Shown in pieces: positions 1 to 11,100 of a stretch of DNA of 64,000 nt. The notes beneath the pieces are model-generated. The model was not told the origin of the DNA. It saw only the letters and a list, made by a program, of their open reading frames with translations, and made no database searches. Position numbers and translations under genes: made by a program. The stretch is from Stromatinia cepivora (taxonomy: Eukaryota > Ascomycota > Leotiomycetes > Helotiales > Sclerotiniaceae), in NCBI GenBank assembly GCA_014898415.1, contig RCTD01000005.1:310001-374000 (forward strand), read 5' to 3'. Each line of letters opens with the position of its first letter. Within the stretch, counting starts at the first letter, position 1.

Positions 1-112
1 GAGGCACTGAGTACTTTTGTGGCAGGAAACATATCTTAAAAGGGGAGCGTTGGCGATTTGGATTCCTCGATAAACAGCAATTCTGTCAGAAATATCAATC
101 TCCCAACTCAAC

Positions 113-3100
113 ATGGCACCCATTGCCGTTTCTACAGAACATTCACCGGACCCTGCAGTTTCGCCTGATTCCAGAAACTCTCTCTCCTCCGTGACGACCA
201 CTTACGATGATACCCTTCGTTTTTATTTGAATGGCACGCGAGTTGTCCTCGATGACATGGACCCTGAGATTACCCTACTTGAATACCTTCGCGGCATAGG
301 CCTGACAGGAACAAAGCTAGGGTGTGCAGAGGGAGGATGTGGAGCTTGCACAGTGGTTGTTTCTCAATACAATCCAACCACCAAGAAAATATATCATGCA
401 AGCGTGAACGCATGCTTAGCACCACTGGTCAGTGTCGACGGGAAGCACGTTATAACAATTGAAGGAATTGGGAATACAAAGAGGCCGCATCCTACGCAAG
501 AGAGAATTGCGAAAGGAAATGGTAGTCAGTGTGGGTTCTGTACGCCAGGCATAGTTATGAGTTTGTATGCTCTTTTACGGAATGATTCGAATCCCTCGGA
601 GCATGAAGTAGAAGAAGCATTCGATGGAAACTTATGCAGGTGTACAGGATACCGCCCAATTCTTGATGCAGCCCAGACTTTTAGTTCTGGTGCTGCATGT
701 GGCAAATCTAAATCAAATGGTGGAGGTGGATGTTGTATGGAAAACGGCGGAGGAAGTGGTGGGTGCTGTAAGAACGAATTAAAGGATGATCAACCTATCA
801 AACGGTTCACACCTCCCGGATTCATCGAGTATAACCCGGATACTGAGCTTATATTTCCACCGCCACTTATGAGACATGAATTCAAACCGTTGGCTTTTGG
901 GAATAAAAGGAAGAAGTGGTATCGTCCAGTAACTATGGAACAGCTTCTAGAGATTAAGAGCGTGTATCCATCGGCCAAAATTATTGGTGGAAGTACGGAA
1001 ACGCAAATCGAGATTAAGTTCAAGGCTATGCAATACACAGCTTCGGTGTTTGTTGGGGATATTCCCGAATTAAGACAATACTCATTCAAGGATGACCATC
1101 TAGAGATTGGGGGTAATGTGATATTGACTGATTTGGAGTCCATTGTCCAAGAAGCAGAGAGGCATTATGGGCCTGAAAAGGGTCAAGTATTCAAGTTAGT
1201 AGATCTATTTGTCTCAAACTTCTCCTTAGTCTTGTTGCCATTGATACTTTCATACGTACCAATGGAAATCTGCCATCCTTTTCTCTCTAGTAGAGTAACA
1301 ACAAATGAAAGTCATAGACAACAAATCCAGTTACTATATGATACTTCCTTCATACTAACGACATCTATAGGGCAATTCATAAGCAATTGAAATACTTTGC
1401 TGGTCGACAAATCAGAAATGTCGGTACACCCGCAGGAAATTTAGCTACTGCTTCTCCTATTTCTGATCTCAATCCTGTATTCGTTGCATCGAATGCTATC
1501 CTAGTCGCAAAGTCTTTAGGCAAGGAGACGGAAATTCCCATGTCTGGATTCTTCAAAGGTTACAGATTGACTGCGCTCGCTCCGGATGCAATCATTGCTA
1601 GCATTCGTATACCCGTGACGCAAAAGGGAGAATATTTAAGAGCGTACAAGCAATCGAAACGGAAGGATGATGATATTGCCATTGTCAATGCTGCTCTTAG
1701 AATTTCCATCGATGATTCTCACGTTGTGACTAGCACAAGTCTGGTATACGGAGGAATGGCTCCAACCACAATTGCGGCTAGAAAGGCTGGTGCTTATTTG
1801 TTGGGCAAGAAGTTTACAGATCCTGCAACATTAGAGGGAACTATGAATGCTCTAGAAGAAGACTTTAATCTCAGCTTTAGCGTTCCTGGAGGAATGGCGA
1901 CTTACCGGAAATCCCTTGCATTCGGCTTTTTCTATCGATTCTACCACGAAATTTTGTCCAGTTTCGAGATCAAAGATTTGGAAGTAGATGCACAAGTCGT
2001 ACCGGAGATTGAACGCATAATATCTTTTGGTAGGGAAGATAGAGAAGCCACTGTTGCTTACCAACAGAATGTTCTCGGAAAAGCAAGTCCACACGTAGCT
2101 GCATTAAAGCAAACTTGTGGTGAAGCACAATATACTGATGATATACCGGTCCAGAAGAACGAGCTATATGGATGCTTAGTTCTATCGACAAAAGCTCATG
2201 CGAAAATCATGAGTGTTAACTATGCTCCTGCAATGGATTTGCCAGGTGTGGTTCAGTATGTTGATCATACAGACATGCCAAGTCCCGAGGCCAATTATTG
2301 GGGAGCACCTGTCTGTGACGAAACATTCTTTGCCGTCGATGAAGTATTTACAACAGGCCAACCCATTGGTATAGTTCTCGCTGATAGCGCAGCCCATGCA
2401 ACTGCAGGAGCACGAGCTGTCAAGGTTGAGTATGAAGACTTGCCGGCGATATTCACGATGGAAGAAGCTATTGAAAAAGAAAGTTTCTTCGATCACTACC
2501 GGTACATAAAGAAAGGAGAACCAGAAAAGGCGTTTGAAGAAGCAGATCATGTCTTTAGTGGTGTTTCTAGAATTGGTGGACAAGAGCACTTCTATTTAGA
2601 AACCCAAGCTTGTGTAGCGATACCTAAAATCGAGGATGGAGAAATGGAAATCTGGTCTGGAACCCAAAATCCAACAGAAACGTAAGTGCAATCAGATATT
2701 GTCAGGTTCTTTAGCTAACAATATGTCAGCCAAACATATGTTGCGCAAGTTTGTGACGTTGCTGCAAACAAAGTTGTGAGTAAAGTCAAGAGACTTGGAG
2801 GTGGATTTGGTGGAAAAGAGACTCGTTCCATACAACTATGTGGTATCGTATCCCTTGCCGCCAAAAAGACTGGTAGGCCAGTTCGTTGTATGCTCAATCG
2901 TGATGAGGATATGATCACATCCGGTCAAAGACATCCTTTCTTGTCTCGGTGGAAAGTTGCCATTAATAAGGATGGTAAGATCCAAGCACTCGATTTAGAT
3001 ATGTTCTGCAATGGAGGGTGGACTCAAGATCTTTCTGGAGCTGTACTGGATCGATCATTGTCACATTCCGATAATTGCTACATGATTCCTAATATTCACG

Positions 3101-4455
3101 TCCGAGGTCGTGTTTGCAAGACGAATACGATGTCGAATACTGCATTCCGAGGATTTGGTGGACCGCAAGGTTTATTTATGGCAGAATCGTACATTGAGGA
3201 AGTTGCGGACCGTCTCGGTATGCCAGCGGAAAAACTAAGAGAAATAAACTTCTACAAGGCGAACGAGAAAACACATTTCAACCAAGCTCTAAAAGACTGG
3301 CATGTACCACTAATGTATAAGCAAGTTCAGGAAGAATCGGATTATGCCGCAAGGCGTGAGGCTATCACAAAATTCAACGCAGAACATAAGTGGAAAAAGA
3401 GAGGACTTGCAATTATACCTACAAAGTTCGGTATTTCCTTTACAGCACTTTTTCTCAATCAAGCTGGAGCATTGGTACATATATATCACGATGGATCCGT
3501 TCTTGTAGCCCACGGTGGTACTGAAATGGGACAAGGTCTACATACAAAAATGATGATGGTAGCAGCTGAAGCACTTGGAGTTCCATTGTCCAATGTATTT
3601 ATCTCGGAAACCGCCACCAATACAGTAGCCAATACGTCATCTACTGCTGCGTCGGCCTCATCTGATTTGAATGGATATGCTATATTCAATGCCTGTGCTC
3701 AAATCAATGAACGACTTGCTCCATATCGAGAGAAATTGGGTCCAGATGCGACAATGAAACAGCTAGCTCATGCCGCATACTTTGATCGTGTCAACCTTTC
3801 CGCAAACGGATTCTATAAAACTCCAGATATTGGTTATACTTGGGGTCCAAACACTGGTCAAATGTTCTTCTACTTCACACAAGGTGTTACAGCCTCAGAA
3901 GTCGAAATCGATACTTTAACTGGTGATTGGACATGTCTCCGTTCCGATATCAAAATGGATGTTGGTCGCTCCATCAATCCGTCCATTGATTATGGACAAA
4001 TTGAAGGTGCCTTTGTGCAAGGTATGGGATTATTTACCACTGAAGAATCCCTTTGGTTCCGCGCCGGCCCAATGGCAGGACAACTAGCAACTCGAGGACC
4101 TGGTGCATATAAAATTCCGGGATTTAGAGATATTCCTCAAGAGTTTAATGTTTCTCTACTCAAGGGTGTGGAATGGGAAGAATTGAAAACAATTCAGAGA
4201 AGTAGGGGAGTGGGTGAGCCGCCATTATTTATGGGTAGTGCTGTGTTCTTCGCTATCAGAGATGCCTTGAAGGCTGCTAGGAAGGAGTATGGCGTGACAG
4301 CGGAAATTGGGGAAGATATCAAGGATGGAGGATTGTTGAGATTAGAAAGTCCAGCAACGCCAGAGAGGATCAGGATTAGTTGCGCAGATCCGATTTTGAA
4401 GAGGGCGGAAGTGAAGCCGAAGGAGGGTGAGAAGAGTTTCTTTTTAAGTATTTAG
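113..4455 (+). CDS. xanthine dehydrogenase (purine hydroxylase I)
   Basis: Molybdo-flavoenzyme that oxidises hypoxanthine to xanthine and urate in purine catabolism. Exons by splice sites: 113-1194, 1371-2681, 2730-4455 (1372 aa, the usual length for fungal enzymes). Domains in order: 2Fe-2S ferredoxin-like cluster (GCAEGGCGAC near residue 70), second 2Fe-2S cluster (CGFC near 142, CRCTG near 175), FAD domain (IIGGSTETQIE near 283), then the molybdopterin domain with GGGFGGKE near 820, FRGFGGPQG near 937, GGTEMGQG, and RGVGEPP with the catalytic Glu near 1294. Intron 1 has branch site ACTAAC at 1354-1359. Without splicing, frame 1 stops at 1390 and the conserved AIHKQLKYFAGRQ segment would be lost, so the intron is real. 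A Cys/Gly-rich linker (residues about 194-222) sits between the Fe-S and FAD domains. An aldehyde oxidase is the only alternative and is less likely given the motifs. Confidence 0.95.
1195..1370 (+). other. intron 1 of the xanthine dehydrogenase gene
   Basis: Donor GTTAGT at 1195, acceptor CTATAG ending at 1370, branch site ACTAAC about 12 bases before the acceptor. Joining phase-2 AA to G restores Lys and leads into the conserved IHKQLKYF segment. Intron 2 is 2682-2729 (GTAAGT...CAG). Confidence 0.9.
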
Positions 4456-4984
4456 GATGATTTGATGAGGCTGTGGGAACTTGGTGATGGGCCGTTTCAT
4501 CGGGATTCCTCGGATGTGGGATTATTTGCCAGAAATAATACATCTGCACTTTTTGTTGCATTGTTAAAATGTCGGAATACAAATGTTGGCTTTTGGTTTG
4601 GACTCCTTTTTCGTCCTTGAAACTGCTGTGATTCTTAATGATTCGAACAATAACAACAGTAACATTCCACATTCCCAGTACTTTGGGATATTCACTCGTA
4701 TAATTTTCAATAAAGAACATCAAGCTTGGTATTAATCAGCTCCAGGATAACGTCATATCAAATTCAAGCAGGACATAAGAAAAAAGCCTTCGCTCCATGA
4801 ACTCTTTCGATTTATTCATTCATCATTCGTTTTCCAATTATCTAATCTTACTTTAAATTCAACAAGCAGCAAGTAGCAAGTAATCTATTTATTAATCCGT
4901 GACAAAAATAGAAACAGAAATAGAAATAAAAAGAGAAATATAAATAAATACTCTAGAGATTCTAAAAAAAATTAAAATGTGAGA

Positions 4985-5090
4985 TATGAAGAAAATACGA
5001 AATATGAAATATGAAATATGAAATATAAAATATGAAATATGAAATATGAAATATAAAATATGAAATATAAGATATGAAATATAAAAAGGA
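4985..5090 (+). repeat. GAAATAT/AAAATAT heptamer array
   Basis: Tandem, slightly variable 7-bp units of the type ATGAAAT and ATAAAAT run for about 100 bases. This is low-complexity DNA just before the long TTTA array. Confidence 0.7.
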
Positions 5091-5125
5091 GATATAATTT
5101 TTCTATCAATTTTAAATATTTATTC

Positions 5126-5349
<224 letters not shown>

Positions 5350-5997
5350 CCATCTACCTATCTATTCTTATATATTTCTATTTTCTGTTCTTCATTCTCT
5401 CCTATTCAATCTCCCTCTTCTCCCTCTTCTCCCTCCCCCCCTCCACCCACGTTCATACCGTGAGGTTTTGAGGATATAAAGAATTTGAGTACTCTGTACT
5501 TTTTGAAAATTAAAAATTATATGAGATGGATAGATGAATGGTTTCATATTTGTCTAACTTTATGAGCGAGGGTTATTTATATTGGTAACCTTATACCAAT
5601 ACTAGGTAAGATTGATTATATTTTCAACAGCTCTGGGTCTTGGGATTGGAAATAGGAAATAGGGAACAGGAACCACGGTTATCCTTCAATCTCTAAATAT
5701 AGAGTAGATTCTTCTTGGGAGTAAAATATAATCATCCAATTTATATTAAAATAACGTTAATGTTAGTGTTAATCTATTTTCTATGCTGAAGCCCTTTCTT
5801 TATCCATGGATTTCTCATAGGGTAGGCCATACGCAAACGCTCATCGAATCGTATAACTTGTTGATACCTTCCCAGATATCTCAATTTAACGCCATCCATC
5901 CATGAAAGAACCCATAATCCACCCGCAAGTATTCTATTACAAATGAAAGATTGCCAACATATTGAATATACCCAATAACCACCATTTTACCTCCCAG

Positions 5998-6300
5998 AAC
6001 TCCATCCCGTGAAATCCAAGTGCGTATATTGAGAATGAACTGTTTCATAGCCCAATTACTTTTTCAAAACTCCGGCCAGCAAAAATGTATCTGAGTATCG
6101 CTAGCCTGGATTGTATCGTAACTCATTTGCCTGCCAGAACTCCACCCCATAAAAATCCATATGCACTTCATAAAACAAACTAAACCTTATTGTAACCCAT
6201 TTGTCATCTCAAAATTCTATCCAATCAAAATCCATTTGAGTGTCGTAAGCCTGAATTGTACCAAAGAAATATGTCCATTGTCAAACATTCTATTCGTTCC
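5998..6300 (+). repeat. degenerate ~70-bp tandem repeat, about 5 units
   Basis: Units start with AACTCC-like sequence at 5998, 6068, 6138, 6213 and 6285, a spacing of 70-75 bases. Shared landmarks in each unit are a start like AACTCCACCCC, then AAAATCCAT, then GTGTCGTAAGCCTGAATTGT-like sequence, then CATTTGCC before the next start. The units are strongly diverged, so this is an old minisatellite-like array. Confidence 0.65.
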
Positions 6301-6489
6301 CCAACAAAACCCCCAAATCAACCATAAACGCCTTCAAAATTTCGCACATTGACAACCTTTCGGAGCGAGTCGCCTTCGAACATGTAGAGTATTGGGGTCG
6401 TGATTATTGTGCTCAAAAGTTGCGGAATGTTTCATTTAGGCTTACTTTGGTTCGTAAAAACAACATGATTGTGAAGTGTCTTTCTGACT

Positions 6490-7446
6490 TTACACGGAAT
6501 TGGAACTAGATGTTACCTGCAGAAGTCTTCGTAATCGTCGACGATTCTCTCGTTGACGGTTTTCTCTATCAAGTCTCGGCTGTTCAAACCATTTGTATGT
6601 GCGTCCCTCTGGTCTCATCACATCAATCATTCTCCTTCCTCTCTCAAACTGTTTCCTGTAGTTCCTTCCACAAGCTCCACATGATTGAGAGTCAAAAGGT
6701 TCACATTCCGTAAACATTTGACATTGTCCAGCACAAAAGGTAAGATCTGAGGGAATGAAACTCCTTAGATGAAAATGCAATTCGCAATGTGCTGGGAAGA
6801 ATGCGACAGGGCAACAATGATGACAAGAATGTTTCGGTCCAGGGATGACTGGAAATTTGCTTTCAGGTCGACCAATTTGAAGTGATGGTTGGAAGTCAAG
6901 AAGTTGATGAGTTCCATGAGAAATATATATGCTGCGACTGTATTTACTGATAAAAAAGTTAATGAATGATATCATCATAATGACGTATTTTTTGAGAAGT
7001 ACAAACTTTATGAGGCTGAAGCAGACGGCATCAATAGGATTAAGATATTTGAAGATTCCAAGCATAATTTCAGGAATTGTAGTAACGAATGGTGTGTGCT
7101 TCTTGTCAACTATCTCGAGTTTGTCCATATTATCTGTTGATTCTTCGATGGAGGCAGAAAGTACTGGTGATACTGGAGGGTTTGATGATATCGATGACAA
7201 GGCCAATTTGAGAATCTCTCCTTCATAAGTTTTTAAATATCCCATTTGACCTCGATGTTCAAATAAACTTGAAGCATTCTCGTGAATCACACTAATTGGA
7301 GCGTGAATCATGCCATTAGATGATTCAGAGAAGGAAGAGGAACGTGAGGAAGGTAAAGAAGGTCTAGGAGGTGAATCTGTTTTCGGAATATCATCATGAC
7401 GGATACCTGCACCGGCCTTTTTCGTGGTCATCATTGTTGATGACAA
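6490..7446 (-). CDS. F-box-like domain protein with C-terminal Cys cluster
   Basis: Exons 7446-7007 and 6946-6490 (298 aa). The 60-bp intron (6947-7006, donor GTTTGT, ATTAAC branch, acceptor ATCAG) is a multiple of three. Reading through it would insert a hydrophobic, unrelated stretch, whereas splicing gives a smooth IPEIMLGIFKYLNP...SLINKYSR F-box-like segment (about 122-155). The C-terminal third has CHHCCP, FPAHCELH, CAGQC and CGACGR, a Cys/His arrangement often seen in fungal F-box family proteins. The last 40 residues are very basic. The N-terminus is Ser/Pro-rich and probably disordered. F-box proteins recruit substrates to SCF ubiquitin ligases, but the target here is unknown. The start is the first Met of the frame and is not independently supported. 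Confidence 0.7.
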   Translation of the reverse strand: MSSTMMTTKKAGAGIRHDDIPKTDSPPRPSLPSSRSSSFSESSNGMIHAPISVIHENASSLFEHRGQMGYLKTYEGEILKLALSSISSNPPVSPVLSASIEESTDNMDKLEIVDKKHTPFVTTIPEIMLGIFKYLNPIDAVCFSLIKFVLLKKYVIMMISFINFFISKYSRSIYISHGTHQLLDFQPSLQIGRPESKFPVIPGPKHSCHHCCPVAFFPAHCELHFHLRSFIPSDLTFCAGQCQMFTECEPFDSQSCGACGRNYRKQFERGRRMIDVMRPEGRTYKWFEQPRLDRENRQRENRRRLRRLLQVTSSSNSV

Positions 7447-8375
7447 TTGACTGATAATTATCAGGTGACCGGGATGGAAATGCTAAGATAGATAACTGTA
7501 GATGATGAGTAAATCTTCAATCAACCACGAGATGTAGGAATTACTGACTCACTTGAAGTCTAGTCAAATCGAAGCTGATTTCGATATTAAAACAAAAGTA
7601 GAATGATATTTTTTATTTATTAATATTGAGCAGAAGAATAATTTATTTAATTTTCCAAGAAAAAGGACAAGCAATAAAGTAAGAAGTTTTGATTGTTGAT
7701 TTGTGGTTTGTGGTTTGTTTGAAACACAAGATTGTGTCGGAGAATAATAGAATGATATAAGGTGTTACTGTGTACTTTGTTTGTACTGTGTACTTTGTAA
7801 AACCTAGAGAGGAAGGAATTAAGGGCAAGTCCGAACCACTGGTATAGGGAGGTTGATATAAACGACTTCAACTTCTCTCAACTTCTCCCATATAATGAAT
7901 ATTGTATGTATGTGGAATCTCTTAAATTTTGAAATAAATGAGTGAGATGTATCAGAAAGTACTAGATAAAAAGTACTTGGCTGTTCGACATGCTAGCCCC
8001 GGACCTCTTAATTGGCTGACATGTCTTACCAATGCCTCTCACGTGTACATATACAGAAAAGTAAGATATATACCTAGTATCTTTGGGCCTAGAACATCAG
8101 ATATGAGGGCAAAAATGGTTAGGGAGAGTATAAAAAGTAGGAGAGAAGAGCGATGTGAATGATAATATGACTACAGAAGATACTTGTATCGTAGCAATAT
8201 AAGAGCCAAAATCTATCCCAAAAAAAAGTGTGCATGCGAGTGGATAGTTAGACTACAGCAAATACTCGTACCGTAGTAATGTAACAGCCAGAATCTATAT
8301 GATCGGAATTTCCAAACGCCGCCCAATGCAAACAAATAGAATATACATCAAATATAATATACATCTCATCATTCT
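7447..8375. other. intergenic region with a short duplication
   Basis: No supported gene. It contains a 48-bp imperfect duplication (8169-8216 and 8251-8298) and a doubled TACTGTGTACTTTG motif near 7770-7799. The F-box-like gene starts to its left and the cox11 gene ends to its right. Confidence 0.6.
8169..8298 (+). repeat. 48-bp imperfect direct repeat, two copies
   Basis: Copies at 8169-8216 and 8251-8298 both run from GACTACAG to AATCTAT, differ at several positions and are separated by about 34 bases of unrelated sequence. This suggests an old tandem duplication. Confidence 0.75.
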
Positions 8376-9429
8376 TTACATACCAACGGGCATAGCCTTT
8401 AGGTGTCCATTTTTATCATACCTAGCCTCTGTTGAATAGGTTAATATCCTCCTCGCATATTGCACCTTGACTGAAAGAAGAACTTACTGAAGAACGTATA
8501 ACTCAAAGTAACCTGCTCAATTCCCCTCATATTCGGATCATTAACAAAATCCGGATCAATATAAAAAAACACAGGCATATCCACCGTTTCCCCGGCATTC
8601 AACCTTTGCTCCTCAAAACAGAAACATTGAATCTTGCTAAAATACGGTGCCACTTGTCCAGGCGTCACACTATACGTAGCCACCCCAATTATATCCTCAT
8701 CAGATTTATTCGTAGCGGTATAAAATGCCAATGCCGTTTCTCCTGGTAAAACTCGAACTTCTCTCTGTTGTGGTGTGAACTTCCATGGTAGAACGTCGGA
8801 AACTGACCCATTGAAGGTTACTCGTATACGTTTTGCGGAAGTGACGGGTCTGAGACGTTCGGAAGGGTCTTCTCCTTCTACACCACTACCGCCGTGTCCG
8901 GGAGCTTTGATCGGTTGCCCACCCCATCCTGTAGTTTGGCAGATCTGTAGAAATATGTATCAGCTACAGAAGTAGTAAAGTGGCGTGGAAGAAAATATAC
9001 CATTTTATACATTGGCACAGAACCATATGAGAAAGCCACAGTTCCTAGAATGATACTGAGTGTATAGTACATAGTTGAACTATTCTTCTGCGAGAATGGA
9101 GCTCTCAATTGTTCCATCGTTGGCGCTACATTTCCTCGAGGTTTTGAATTATTAGAAAGATTTCTGTTTATGGAGGGTTTGAAAAATGGCGTATTTATCC
9201 GTTTTGACTTCGCACATCCTGTACATACCCAACCGGCATTTTTACTGCCCAGAGCCCTTGATATTCGTGGTATAGAATTCATTATGCGGTTAGAGAATTG
9301 TCTGCTGATATAAAATTGAATGATTGACAAAAGATTAACCTGATTGATTCGGATCATTATCGGTGTCTGGAAGTTTGAGATAATCCGGAACCGAAATCCG
9401 GGGAAATCTTTTGGTATCACCCAGGACAT
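8376..9429 (-). CDS. COX11: cytochrome c oxidase assembly protein Cox11/CtaG
   Basis: Mitochondrial inner-membrane copper chaperone that delivers copper to the CuB site of Cox1. Exons 9429-9001, 8944-8488, 8428-8376 (312 aa). Visible in order: basic, Ser-rich N-terminus (targeting), one membrane segment (TMYYTLSIILGTVAFSYG), VPMYKMICQTTGWGG at the exon 1/2 junction, the beta-sandwich domain with PWKFTPQQ, and the copper-binding KIQCFCFEEQ motif. The third exon supplies the last 17 residues after LSYTFFK. Both introns have standard ends (GTATAT...CTACAG, GTAAGT...CAACAG). The start is uncertain: an in-frame Met at 9282 (MNSIPRIS) would give 263 aa with a more typical presequence. It is divergently placed from the cupin gene, 355 bp away. 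Confidence 0.93.
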
Positions 9430-9784
9430 TATCCATCACATCAATACAGCAATTACCCCTTCAAAATGTTATATTATATTATCTTGAAAAAGATCATACA
9501 GTTCACATCAATAATTGATATCATGTCGATATCTGAATTTATCACCGAATGATGAAAATTGAATACACAATAGTATTATATTGGTTCCCTTCCTCTGCAA
9601 GTTGATTATAAAGGGAAGGAGGGGTAATCCAAGAGTTAACCTATTGATTCTATTCAATGACATCAGAACACTCATCATTGGCATGAATTCAGACATCTCA
9701 TAAGATTCACAGCATAAAGAAATCATCCGATTATTCCCAAACGATTTCTATAGAACCCCCCACCTCAACCCCTCAGAATAACTA
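9430..9784. promoter_or_regulatory. shared upstream region of COX11 and cupin gene
   Basis: 355 bp between the two divergent starts, which must hold both promoters. I see no distinctive site in it. Confidence 0.5.
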
Positions 9785-10519
9785 ATGATGCTTCCATTAA
9801 CACTTCGCAGTATACTTGTCAGAAGTAGCCATAACGCAAGATACACTTCAAGCCTACTTTCGACGTGTAGAAAAACAACTCCATTCAAGATTTTCGTCCC
9901 ATTGAGTGTTCAAATTCGCAATATGGCATTTAAGAAACCCAATTCATCACCTCCTGCCCACGATATGGTCTATTTCCCTCAAATGACCTCAGATCTTCCT
10001 GCTTCATCCCATGAATTCCGCAGAGTTCTCGTATGTATATTGACCTTACCTCTTTTCCCATCACAAGCTGCTGCCTTACAATCTACTGTACTCCTCAAAC
10101 CAAACAAGCACTAACACCAATCTCAGTACACAGGCCTCTACTCCCAAGTCGTCCTAATGAGCATCCCCGTCGGCGGCGACATAGGCGATGAAGTGCACAC
10201 CGTCGACCAAGCCTTAACCTTTACCTCCGGCACTGGTCTCGCCACCATCAACGGCAAAGACCAAGCTGTTAAAAAAGGCGACTTGATGGTAGTACCAGCA
10301 GGCACTCAACATCAATTTGTCAATACAGGAAAAGAACCACTAGTTCTATATACGATATATTCGCCAGCAGAACATGCACCGACTACGGTGCATCATACGA
10401 AGGAAGAAGGTGATAAGGAGGAGGAGGAAGGGAGAGACGAAGCACCGGCTTGGTCGAGGAAGAGTAAGGAGGAGAATGAGAAGGCGGGATTGGTGAAGTT
10501 GAGTGGAAAGTATGATTAG
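9785..10519 (+). CDS. single-cupin protein, mannose-6-phosphate isomerase-like
   Basis: Exons 9785-10030 and 10127-10519 (212 aa). The 96-bp intron has donor GTATGT, branch CTAAC and acceptor CTCAG. The body is one RmlC-like cupin: SPPAHDMVYFPQ, FRRVLYTGLYSQVVLMSIPVGGDIG split by the intron, EVHTVDQ (metal-binding Glu/His motif), GDLMVVPAGTQHQFVNTG (second motif), and a Lys/Glu-rich tail beginning TKEEGDKEEEEG. This family is widespread in fungi and bacteria, but the substrate is not established. The first 45 residues are basic and Ser/Arg-rich and could be a mitochondrial presequence. A second Met at 9922 (MAFKKPNS) corresponds to the usual start of relatives, so two isoforms are possible. 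Confidence 0.88.
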
Positions 10520-10945
10520 GATGGGGAATAGGTCCAGGGCTCAATAATGATGCGTGGGAAATATGATTAAAGGTGGAGGAAGAGAGATGTGTCGATTATG
10601 CGATAATAATGAATGGCGATTAAGGGGGATGCGATCGATTACTCGTTTTTTAACGATGGGGGCATTAGGAATAAGGTCAGGACCAAAACCCATACTTGGT
10701 AAAATAATCCTTTAATTCCATATACTCTTAATTTCATAGGTAACATTACCAAAATCAACTCGAAAAAAAACACACAAAGCACCTTAGTTAAAGAAGACCT
10801 CGTTTAAAAGTGCCCCTCCCCCCAACCAAGCTGTGACTCACACCCATCCATCCATCCATCCATCCATCCATCCATCCACCCACCCCACTCCCCCAATATA
10901 AGCCAAATTTCCAGCAATAACGCATCAAAATTCGCAATCAAAAAA
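10520..10945. other. intergenic region before the tRNA gene
   Basis: Holds the 3' end of the cupin gene transcript and a CATC tetranucleotide array (about 10848-10885). A TATAAG box-like sequence lies near 10898, roughly 48 bases before the tRNA. No gene is visible. Confidence 0.6.
10848..10885 (+). repeat. (CCAT)n microsatellite
   Basis: About nine CATC units followed by CACC variants, ending in CCCACTCCCCC. Confidence 0.85.
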
Positions 10946-11074
10946 AGCAAGTTGGCGCAGTGGAAGCGCGCCGGGCTCATAACCCGGAGGTCCCCAGATC
11001 GGTAAGTATCCACTTTGCTCACAATTGATACGTGAGCATCCACACTGACATTCAGTAGAAACTGGGACTTGCTA
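10946..11074 (+). tRNA. initiator tRNA-Met (CAU) with a 57-bp insertion in the T-loop
   Basis: Parts 10946-11001 and 11059-11074 fold as a complete 72-nt tRNA. The acceptor stem AGCAAGT/ACTTGCT has 7 of 7 pairs with A1:U72, and discriminator A is at 11074. The D-arm is GCGCAGTGGAAGCGC. The anticodon arm CCGGG-CTCATAA-CCCGG has anticodon CAU and the three G:C pairs of initiators. The T-arm CCCAG-ATCGAAA-CTGGG has A54 and A60, as in eukaryotic initiators. The T-loop is broken after G57 by 57 bp (11002-11058), which interrupts the Pol III B box while the A box is intact. A T-rich run (11085-11100) follows and could be a Pol III terminator. All stems pair perfectly, which argues against simple decay. 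Confidence 0.85.
11002..11058 (+). other. GT-AG intron-like insertion inside the tRNA T-loop
   Basis: Begins GTAAGT (perfect spliceosomal donor) and ends CAGTAG, with a CTGAC branch-like site about 10-14 bases before the end. Exact removal restores ATCGAAA. Inside it lies a perfect 7-bp hairpin TGCTCAC/GTGAGCA around the loop AATTGATAC, flanked by direct repeats ATCCAC. The location is not the canonical 37/38 site cut by the eukaryotic tRNA splicing endonuclease. Removal by the spliceosome is inference. Confidence 0.7.
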
Positions 11075-11084
11075 TGTGCAGACG

Positions 11085-11100
11085 TTCTTTTTTTGTTTTT
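11085..11100 (+). terminator. T-rich run, possible Pol III terminator
   Basis: TTCTTTTTTTGTTTTT begins about 11 bases after the discriminator base of the tRNA, a typical place for Pol III termination. Confidence 0.6.

Noticed and set aside
7643..7871. Two overlapping short minus frames
   Set aside because: No conserved feature. They overlap each other in different phases and look like chance frames.
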